A stretch of 7,398 bases of DNA from Methanomassiliicoccaceae archaeon UBA72. Its GTDB lineage: Archaea; Thermoplasmatota; Thermoplasmata; Methanomassiliicoccales; Methanomethylophilaceae. A model generated the notes under the pieces. The model saw only the letters and a program-made list of their open reading frames with translations, ran no database searches and had not been told where the DNA came from. Positions 1 to 5,659 of the stretch are shown here, one piece after another. Where the stretch lies: assembly GCA_002509405.1 (NCBI GenBank), contig DAVO01000006.1, positions 15,621 through 23,018 of the forward strand, in the 5' to 3' direction. Numbering within the stretch: position 1 is the stretch's first letter; each line of letters begins with the position of its first letter. The position numbers were made by a program, and so were the translations under genes.

Positions 1-509
1 TCCGGCAGTACGATGTACCCGTATCCGATATGGCGCATCGTGTGGGCATCGCTCCCCGCCGACACGGGGCATCCGACCCTTGCTGCAAGTGCCGCGGAAC
101 CGGCATTGTCCTTGCGGTAAGACCTGGAGTTCGCCGCCTCTATGCCGTCGAAGGGATTCTCCAGAACGGCCTTCTCCCCGAGTCCCGACCACCATCTGTA
201 CGGGTGGGCCGCGAAGGCTAACCCTCCCGCGTCATGTATCGCGTCGATGGTGTCCCTGACAGATAGTCCCCTTGGTATGTGCCTGTCTATGCCGTAGGCG
301 AGTATGTGGCCCTCCTTGGAAGAGATCTCCTCTCCGGGTATGACGATCAGGCGGCCGTCGTTCTTCACCAGGTCGTAGGCCTCGAAGCTGTTATGGTCGG
401 TTATCGCGATGCAGCCGATGCCTCTCTTGACCGCTACATCCACTATGGTCGCGGGGTCCGTGCGACCGTCGTTCGAAAATGACGAGTGGATGTGCAGGTC
501 TGCCTTCAT
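1..509 (-). CDS. PHP-domain metal-dependent phosphoesterase (partial, runs off the left edge)
   Basis: The first 169 codons of a PHP-family protein are present; the C-terminus lies outside the window. PHP proteins hydrolyse phosphoester bonds with a bi- or trinuclear metal centre; this type is usually annotated as a PHP phosphoesterase related to histidinol phosphatase or nucleoside diphosphatase. All four motifs are readable: DLHIHS (residues 4-9, ligands His6 and His8, then Asp14), TDHN (37-40), GEE with His68 (59-68), AHP (101-103) and GSDAH (152-156). The metal site is therefore intact and the protein is probably an active, soluble, cytoplasmic hydrolase. The ATG at 509-507 overlaps the metG stop (ATGA) and no clear Shine-Dalgarno lies 5-10 nt upstream, so translation is probably coupled to metG. 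The substrate cannot be told. A DNA polymerase X or PolIII PHP fusion is unlikely because the PHP domain is at the extreme N-terminus of its own ORF, but the missing C-terminus prevents exclusion. Confidence 0.9.
   Translation of the reverse strand, partial: MKADLHIHSSFSNDGRTDPATIVDVAVKRGIGCIAITDHNSFEAYDLVKNDGRLIVIPGEEISSKEGHILAYGIDRHIPRGLSVRDTIDAIHDAGGLAFAAHPYRWWSGLGEKAVLENPFDGIEAANSRSYRKDNAGSAALAARVGCPVSAGSDAHTMRHIGYGYIVLP
506..509 (-). promoter_or_regulatory. ATGA stop/start overlap coupling metG to the PHP gene
   Basis: On the minus strand the four bases 509-506 read ATGA. ATG starts the PHP protein and TGA ends metG. This is the classic termination-reinitiation junction. The bases just upstream lack a convincing Shine-Dalgarno, which supports reuse of ribosomes finishing metG. 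Confidence 0.85.
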
Positions 510-2755
510 CTTACGCCGGCACCGTCCTTAATCTCACTGTCGACGGTGGCAATGCTGCCGTTTCCGTCGCTGAGCAGGACCGTTTCTTCGCCGTCGAAGA
601 CCGCAGCGGCCCTGAGGGGGCACCCCTCTGCAGGCTCCAGCTTCCTGGAGCCAGCGACGAACACGCCGTCCCTGACCGTCGAGACCTTCAGGACTGCCTT
701 CTGGAAGTCCTTGTACTCTATGCATGAAGAGGATGAGTCCATGCCGGACGAGAACTTCGTACCGTTGGGGACCTCCTTCGAAGGGGTCAGCAGGAGGACC
801 GCGTTTCCACCTATGTCCTCGTCATCGGCCGCGAGCAGCATGCCCGAGGACATGATCCCGCGGAGCTTGGCGGGTTTGAGGTTGGACACCACGAGGACCT
901 TGCGGCCGAGCATCTTCTCCCTCGGATAGTAGGCCTTGAGGCCCGCCACGATCTGCCTCGGAGACTCTTCTCCGATGTCCACGTTCAGCAGGTAGAGCTT
1001 GTCCGCGTCCGGATGGTCCTGGACGCTGACGATCGTGCCCGCTCTAAGGTCCAGCTTCCTGAAGTCGGCGAACGGACCGGATATCCCCGGTTCTGCGGCG
1101 GGCGCCTTGTGGACCTTCTCCTTCTCGTCTTCGAACTCGACCTTCTTGTAGACGGGGACGGGCTCGGGCATGCGGGTCCCGGCGGGAAGCGGTGCGGTAA
1201 GTCCTCCGTATCCGCATTCCTCGATCGTCCCTCCTATTCCGAGATATTCCCATATCTTCTCAGACGAACGGGGCATGAACGGCCACGACATGACCGCCAG
1301 CGCCTTGACGATGCGGAGATTGGTGTTCATGACGTTTCCGCACGCGTCCTTGTCGCTCTTGACCAGCGCCCAGGGCTTCGAGGAGTCAAAATACTTGTTC
1401 GCGAAATGGGCCAGGTCCATCACCGATTTCAGCGCCTTCTTGAAATCGCATTTCGAAAGGAACTCGCTGTACTCTTTGAACGTGGACCCGATCTTCTCCA
1501 TGACCTCCGCCGATTCCTCCGCCGGAGCAGAAGAGGGGATCGTACCGAAGTTCTTCTGGGTGAAGCTCAGGCACCTGTGGTAGTAGTTACCGAGGTCGGA
1601 GACCAGCTCGTTGTTTACCTTGATCTTGAAATCTTCCCATGAAAATTCGGAGTCATGGGTGTCCGGCATGTTGATCGACAGATAGTATCTGACCAGGTCC
1701 GCATCGTACTTCTTAAGGACGCTGGGCACATCGATCGCTCCTCCGCGGCTCTTGGAGAGCTTTCCGCCGCCGAACATGAGATACTCGTTGGCAGGTATGT
1801 CGTAGGGGAGGTTCAGGCCGCCCTCGCCCATGAGGATTGCCGGCCAGATTATCGAATGGAATGGGATGTTGTCCTTGCCGATGAAATAGTAATGTTTGAC
1901 CTCGGGGTCCTGCCAGAACTCCTTCCAGTAATCGGGCCTGCCGATGATGTTCGAGTACTCTATGGAGGCGCTGAGGTAACCTATGACCGCGTCGAACCAG
2001 ACGTAGATGACCTTCCCGTCCCATCCGTCCACGGGCACCGGCACTCCCCAGCTCATATCTCTGGTTATCGCCCTGTCGTTCAGGCCCTCATTGAGCCAGT
2101 TCTGCGTGAAGGTCTTGACGTTGGACCTCCAGTAATCCTTGTCCGAGATATAGTCCAGAAGCCTCTCCCTGAAGGCGCTAAGCTTGAGGAAGAAATGCTC
2201 CGTCTGCCTTACCTCTGGCACGTTGCCGCACTGTATGCAGTGAGGCTCCTTCAGGTCTCCGGGCTCGAACGTCGTGCCGCAGGAGTCGCACTGGTCGCTT
2301 CTGACGTCGACCGCGCCGCATGTGGGGCACACCCCCTCGACATAACGGTCGGGAAGGAACCTGCCGCAGTCGGCGCAATAGTACTGGTCGGTCTGCTTGG
2401 TGTAAAGATATCCGTTGCCCAGAAGGTCCAGGAAAAGTTTCTGGACCACATCGTAATGGGTCTTGCAGTAGGTCTTGTTGAACAGCGAATACTCTATTCC
2501 CAGGTCCTCGATCGCCATCTTGTTGATCTCGTGGTACCTTTCGGCCACCGCCTGAGGGGTTGTGTGCTCCTTTTCGGCCGTGACGGTTATCGGGGTCCCG
2601 TGCTGGTCTGAACCGCCCACCATCAGTACCTCGTTGCCGGCAAGCCGGTTGTACCTGCTGAATATATCCGGCGGTAAAAGTGAACCGGCCACGTGTCCCA
2701 GGTGTATCTTTCCGTTTGCGTACGGCCAGGCGATGTTAATGCATACTTTTGACAT
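506..2755 (-). CDS. metG: Methionyl-tRNA synthetase with C-terminal tRNA-binding domain
   Basis: This 749-residue class I synthetase charges tRNA(Met) with methionine in the cytoplasm. Visible landmarks, numbered from the ATG at 2755: WPYANGKIHLGH (10-21, the HIGH signature as HLGH), GSDQHGTP (48-55), four CxxC knuckles for zinc (Cys127/130, 143/146, 156/159, 173/176), VWFDA (252-256), FIGKDN (291-296), KLSKS (332-336), and the anticodon-binding helical domain with LGN (388-390) and KPW (460-462), matching the Asn and Trp that read CAU in E. coli MetRS. A tRNA-binding (EMAPII/Trbp111-like) domain spans about 560-668. About 80 further residues follow and are discussed in a finding. A TTG five codons upstream (2770) is possible, but the ATG has GAGG seven bases before it and starts directly on the conserved MSKVCINIAWPY, so I prefer it. 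The gene lies 57 bp after the MATE gene, with its own TATA-like box, and overlaps the downstream PHP gene by 4 bp. Confidence 0.97.
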   Translation of the reverse strand: MSKVCINIAWPYANGKIHLGHVAGSLLPPDIFSRYNRLAGNEVLMVGGSDQHGTPITVTAEKEHTTPQAVAERYHEINKMAIEDLGIEYSLFNKTYCKTHYDVVQKLFLDLLGNGYLYTKQTDQYYCADCGRFLPDRYVEGVCPTCGAVDVRSDQCDSCGTTFEPGDLKEPHCIQCGNVPEVRQTEHFFLKLSAFRERLLDYISDKDYWRSNVKTFTQNWLNEGLNDRAITRDMSWGVPVPVDGWDGKVIYVWFDAVIGYLSASIEYSNIIGRPDYWKEFWQDPEVKHYYFIGKDNIPFHSIIWPAILMGEGGLNLPYDIPANEYLMFGGGKLSKSRGGAIDVPSVLKKYDADLVRYYLSINMPDTHDSEFSWEDFKIKVNNELVSDLGNYYHRCLSFTQKNFGTIPSSAPAEESAEVMEKIGSTFKEYSEFLSKCDFKKALKSVMDLAHFANKYFDSSKPWALVKSDKDACGNVMNTNLRIVKALAVMSWPFMPRSSEKIWEYLGIGGTIEECGYGGLTAPLPAGTRMPEPVPVYKKVEFEDEKEKVHKAPAAEPGISGPFADFRKLDLRAGTIVSVQDHPDADKLYLLNVDIGEESPRQIVAGLKAYYPREKMLGRKVLVVSNLKPAKLRGIMSSGMLLAADDEDIGGNAVLLLTPSKEVPNGTKFSSGMDSSSSCIEYKDFQKAVLKVSTVRDGVFVAGSRKLEPAEGCPLRAAAVFDGEETVLLSDGNGSIATVDSEIKDGAGVR

Positions 2756-2762
2756 GTTACTG

Positions 2763-2766
2763 CCTC
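2763..2766 (-). promoter_or_regulatory. Shine-Dalgarno of metG
   Basis: GAGG on the minus strand lies seven bases before the ATG at 2755. It selects this ATG over the TTG at 2770, because the GAGG lies downstream of that TTG's first base. Confidence 0.6.
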
Positions 2767-2782
2767 GCAATGCTCTGCTACC

Positions 2783-2792
2783 TATAAATAAA
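2783..2792 (-). promoter_or_regulatory. Archaeal TATA box for metG
   Basis: The minus strand reads CGATTTATTTATAGG in the 57-bp gap between the MATE stop (2813) and the metG ATG (2755). The AT block stands out in otherwise GC-rich sequence and lies about 30-35 bp upstream of the ATG. This predicts a transcript with a very short leader. The same T-rich tract could also help terminate the MATE transcript. Assigned from base composition and position only. Confidence 0.55.
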
Positions 2793-2812
2793 TCGACAGA
2801 AGGGCGCGGACC

Positions 2813-4219
2813 TCATACCATCTGTTCTTCCTTGGGATGATATTTCCTGGCGTGCTTCATGAAGTTGCCGAGGACGCTCTCGCCCCATAGCCCCGCCAGC
2901 AGGGACCCGATTATCTCTCCCAGCGCGACGCCGAGCCAGATGTAACCGAGGTTGCCGCCTACCCCGAAGAGGAATATGCACAGCGGGATCTGGACCAGGT
3001 TCCTGACCAGTGTGGATATGAGCGATTTGGTCCCCATTCCCAGGGATTGGAAGAGCGCCGACGCTGTGGCGCCCCAGCTGGCGAAGGGCAGGAAGATGCA
3101 TCCGAAATGCAGGAGGGCCACCATCTCGGCGCGGAGATGCAACGTGGCCTCGGTGTAAGTGAATATCATCGCCATGTATTGGGCCGTCAAGGCCGTGACG
3201 ATGCTTATCACGATCATGATCACAACGACCATCTTCAGAGTGTAACGGTACGCCTCCCTCACACGGTCGAAACGCCGGGCTCCGAACGCGGCAGCGCAGA
3301 CGGGCACCATCGCCCCTCCTGTGGCCATCAGTGGGATCATCAGTATGCTTATGATACGCCAGCTGCTGGTGTAGATCGCTACCGCATCGTCCCCGCCGGC
3401 TCCGATGAGTATGATGTTCATCACTATGGAGACGAGGGATATGATCATCATCTCCAGGCTTGCCGGTATACCCACTCTGAAGATCATCCTGTCGATCTTC
3501 CTGTCGAACTCGAAACCCTTCAAAGAGAGCTTGAGATAGGTATCGTTCTTCACCTTGAACCAATAAAGTGCTACGCTTAGGCCTATGAACATGGAGACCA
3601 CGGTTCCGGCGGCGGCTCCTGCTATGCCCCATCCCAGCCCGAAGCCGAAGGGCTGATAGATGAAGAACGGGTCGATGACGAGGTTTATGCATGCTGTAAG
3701 AACCTGGATGAACATCGACCTTTTGGCGGCGCCTTCAGACCTTAGGAGGTTGGAGAACAGGCTGCTGAGCATCAGTATCGGCGAAAACACCACTATCGGC
3801 AAAGCGTACTCGTAGCATTCGTCGATTATGTTCCCTCCTCCCATCAGTATTAGCAGAGGACGGAGGAATATGCCGAGGACGACGGTTATTATCAAGGACG
3901 CTACCAAAGTGAGCACTATGGCCTGGGCTGCAGACCTGTCCGCGCCCTGCTTGTCGCCCATCCCGATGTGGAGCGCCACCGTCTGAGAGGCGCCTACTCC
4001 GATACCGTTGCCCACGGCCACTATTATGAAGAATACGGGGAACACCAGGCCCACGGCGGCCAGCGCGCTTGGGCCCAGTCCGGCTACCCAGACCGAGTTG
4101 ATGATGCTGTTCAGGCTCTGAAAGGTCATGGCTATGATGACCGGGACCATCATCAGGACGATCGCCCTTTTAGGGTCGCCGAGCAACTTTTCCACATCTT
4201 TGGTCATCCCTTCGCCCAT
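2813..4219 (-). CDS. MATE family efflux transporter, copy 1 (closest to metG; TM1 Asp replaced by Asn)
   Basis: This 468-residue protein belongs to the MATE (MatE/DinF/NorM) family, inner-membrane exporters of 12 helices in two six-helix lobes that swap H+ or Na+ for cationic or other small molecules. Evidence: the GDPKRAI amphipathic start (14-20), VWVAGLG after TM1 (43-49), GNGIGVGAS (70-78), SEGAAKRSM (161-169), the TM5 motif NLVIDP (179-184) and the C-lobe block with SWRIISILMIP. Length is normal. Asn179 and Asp183 match PfMATE Asn180 and Asp184, but the Asp expected in TM1 is Asn41. The loop after IDPFFIY is a few residues longer than in the two neighbours. The frame is open back to an ATG at 4357, but that would overlap the upstream gene with non-MATE-like residues. 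The ATG at 4219 lies 26-29 bp after a TATA box and probably starts a leaderless message; ATG 4207 is an alternative. The substrate is unknown. Confidence 0.95.
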   Translation of the reverse strand: MGEGMTKDVEKLLGDPKRAIVLMMVPVIIAMTFQSLNSIINSVWVAGLGPSALAAVGLVFPVFFIIVAVGNGIGVGASQTVALHIGMGDKQGADRSAAQAIVLTLVASLIITVVLGIFLRPLLILMGGGNIIDECYEYALPIVVFSPILMLSSLFSNLLRSEGAAKRSMFIQVLTACINLVIDPFFIYQPFGFGLGWGIAGAAAGTVVSMFIGLSVALYWFKVKNDTYLKLSLKGFEFDRKIDRMIFRVGIPASLEMMIISLVSIVMNIILIGAGGDDAVAIYTSSWRIISILMIPLMATGGAMVPVCAAAFGARRFDRVREAYRYTLKMVVVIMIVISIVTALTAQYMAMIFTYTEATLHLRAEMVALLHFGCIFLPFASWGATASALFQSLGMGTKSLISTLVRNLVQIPLCIFLFGVGGNLGYIWLGVALGEIIGSLLAGLWGESVLGNFMKHARKYHPKEEQMV

Positions 4220-4240
4220 GAAACGGGCTAATTCGATGGC

Positions 4241-4248
4241 ATATATTA
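4241..4248 (-). promoter_or_regulatory. TATA box of MATE copy 1, overlapping the upstream stop codon
   Basis: The minus strand reads TAATATATG. Its first three bases are the TAA stop of MATE copy 2. From here to the ATG at 4219 is 26-29 bp, the distance expected from an archaeal TATA box to the transcription start. A leaderless mRNA beginning at or beside the ATG is therefore predicted. No Shine-Dalgarno precedes the ATG, which agrees. Confidence 0.6.
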
Positions 4249-5607
4249 GAGTTGCGAAATCGGTTTTCGAACAACGGAAACACGTCTGAAAAGGAGCAAT
4301 CCGACAGCAAGGGTGACGAAACCAAACACGATCTCGGCGACCGTAAGGCCCCACCACATGTAGGACGCGATGCCGAATACGGAAAGAGATGCGTAGACGA
4401 CTGCTATCGACGAGTTTCTTACGATTGTGAGCATCAGTGAAACGGTGCCGCGTCCCATGGACTGCAACAGCGCCGACGTCGCGTTTATGAGGGAGAACGC
4501 CGGGAAGAATAGCGTGCAGACGACCAGCATATCCGTCATGTACGGCCTCAGCCTAGCCGAGTCATCAGAAAGGATCATGATGTCCGTAAGGTATGGTGCC
4601 AGAACTGCTGTCATGACCGCTATTGCCGCCATCACGGCGATCGAAAACTTGAGGCCGTAATAGAAGGTGCTCCCGACCCTGGCAGGGTCCCTCATGCCGA
4701 AGGATGCCGATAGTATCGGCACCAAGGCGAAACCTATGGCCTGGGCGGGCACCATCATTATAGTAGCCACCCTCCAGGTTATCTCGAAGACCGCGACAAG
4801 GTCTGTGCCTCCGGCGAAAGATACGGAACGGACGTAGAACACGGACATCAGGGACATTATGACAAGCTCGGCGGTCTGAGGGACGCCCACCTCGGATATC
4901 GACCTGACCTCGGGGCGAGTGAACTTGAAACCGGTGAAGGAGATCGGTACGAGAACATCTTTCCTTACGGCATACCAGTACACGGCCGGCATCATTGATA
5001 TCGCGGAGGAGGCCACGGTCGCATATGCGGCCCCGGCGATCCCCATGTCGAGCCAGTAGATGAACACGGGGTCGAGGATCATGTTAAAGATTGCCGCCGT
5101 CACAAGTATGGCCGTAGATCTTTTAGCCGCGCCTTCGCCCCTAAGACATCCGGAAAGCACCCCTCCCATCATCAGGAGAGGGGCGAATAATATGACGGGA
5201 TAGGCATACTCGGTGCAAAGTGCCAGTATATCTCCGGCGCCCATGTAGTCCATGAGCGGCACCACAGCGATGGCCAGCAAAAGAAGCGATGTGAAGCCGG
5301 CAGCAATCGTCATCATCAGCGACTGGGATGCCGCTTTGGATGCGGAATCGTATTCTCCTGCGCCAATCCTTTTCGATATGGCATAGGATGCTCCGGTCCC
5401 TATACCGTTGCCGATGCTGATGATCGCCATATAGATCGGAGTGACGATGCTGACGGCCGCCATGGCGTCTGCCCCGAGGCCCGAGACCCAGAACATGTCC
5501 GCCACGCTGTTGAAGTACTGTACGAGGAGTGCCAGAGCAATCGGGAACGCCATCCTCATAACGGCTTTGCGGGGATCGCCCAGTATATTATCGGATGAAT
5601 CCGTCAG
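4246..5607 (-). CDS. MATE family efflux transporter, copy 2 (likely CTG start)
   Basis: This MATE-family exporter has 453 residues if translation starts at CTG 5607, or 437 from the first ATG at 5559. Motifs numbered from the CTG: LGDPRKAV (9-16), ADMFWVSGLG with the TM1 Asp37, GNGIGTGAS (66-74), RGEGAAKRS (156-164), TM5 NMILDP (Asn175, Asp179) and the C-lobe WRVATIMMVPAQA. All PfMATE-type coupling residues I can place in TM1 and TM5 are kept, so a working 12-helix antiporter is expected; the substrate is unknown. Start choice: GDPRKA, present in the other two copies as GDPKRA and GDYKRA, is encoded in frame but upstream of ATG 5559. No ATG, GTG or TTG occurs in this frame between the in-frame stops near 5722-5736 and that ATG. 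CTG 5607 has GGGAGG eight bases upstream and gives a start of the same length as the MTKDVEKLLGDPKRAI of copy 1. A frameshift from ATG 5630 is the alternative. Confidence 0.92.
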   Translation of the reverse strand: MTDSSDNILGDPRKAVMRMAFPIALALLVQYFNSVADMFWVSGLGADAMAAVSIVTPIYMAIISIGNGIGTGASYAISKRIGAGEYDSASKAASQSLMMTIAAGFTSLLLLAIAVVPLMDYMGAGDILALCTEYAYPVILFAPLLMMGGVLSGCLRGEGAAKRSTAILVTAAIFNMILDPVFIYWLDMGIAGAAYATVASSAISMMPAVYWYAVRKDVLVPISFTGFKFTRPEVRSISEVGVPQTAELVIMSLMSVFYVRSVSFAGGTDLVAVFEITWRVATIMMVPAQAIGFALVPILSASFGMRDPARVGSTFYYGLKFSIAVMAAIAVMTAVLAPYLTDIMILSDDSARLRPYMTDMLVVCTLFFPAFSLINATSALLQSMGRGTVSLMLTIVRNSSIAVVYASLSVFGIASYMWWGLTVAEIVFGFVTLAVGLLLFRRVSVVRKPISQL

Positions 5608-5630
5608 ATGCGGGGCCTCCCTTCGTTCAT
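5604..5630 (-). other. Candidate leaderless 8-codon upstream ORF before MATE copy 2
   Basis: The ATG at 5630 lies about 29 bp after a TATA box, the same spacing as for the probable leaderless starts of MATE copy 1 and ABCE1. It encodes only MNEGRPRI before TGA at 5606-5604. That stop overlaps the proposed CTG start of the transporter (CTGA), and the ORF contains the transporter's Shine-Dalgarno. It is either a short leader peptide coupled to the transporter or the stranded original N-terminus after an indel; copy 1 begins similarly with ATG, one codon, then GAAGGG. Confidence 0.4.
5616..5621 (-). promoter_or_regulatory. Shine-Dalgarno for the CTG start of MATE copy 2
   Basis: GGGAGG on the minus strand is a strong match to the anti-Shine-Dalgarno. 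Eight bases separate it from CTG at 5607-5605, an ideal spacing. It sits far from ATG 5559 (56 bases), so it does not support that start. It decides in favour of the CTG start. Confidence 0.5.
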
Positions 5631-5652
5631 GTGACCTCGATAGCTCTGGCAG

Positions 5653-5659
5653 ATTATAA
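5653..5659 (-). promoter_or_regulatory. TATA box of MATE copy 2, directly after the upstream stop codon
   Basis: The minus strand reads TAATTATAATC, where the first TAA (5662-5660) is the stop of MATE copy 3 and TTATAAT follows immediately. Transcription would start near 5632, just before ATG 5630 and about 25 bases before CTG 5607. A second AT block (TAATATA, 5590-5584) lies about 30 bp before ATG 5559 and is a weaker alternative promoter. Confidence 0.55.

Noticed and set aside
1655..2611. A 318-codon plus-strand open frame opposite metG.
   Set aside because: It is antisense to strongly conserved MetRS motifs, its protein shows no recognisable domain, and long antisense frames are common in GC-rich codon patterns.
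2756..2770. TTG start for metG five codons upstream of the ATG.
   Set aside because: The only good Shine-Dalgarno (GAGG, 2766-2763) lies within those codons and serves the ATG at 2755; the family N-terminus begins at that ATG.
2778..3692. A 304-codon minus-strand frame within MATE copy 1.
   Set aside because: It is an out-of-frame reading of the transporter, rich in Arg and His, with no membrane pattern or domain.
4220..4357. A 46-residue N-terminal extension of MATE copy 1, starting at an ATG at 4357.
   Set aside because: It lies inside the C-terminal coding region of MATE copy 2, has no resemblance to MATE proteins, and the TATA box at 4248-4241 lies inside it. The 4219 start fits family length.
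5604..5630. Programmed -1 frameshifting to join ATG 5630 to MATE copy 2.
   Set aside because: No X XXY YYZ slippery heptamer in the correct phase and no clear downstream stimulatory hairpin are visible; a CTG start or a simple indel explains the data better.
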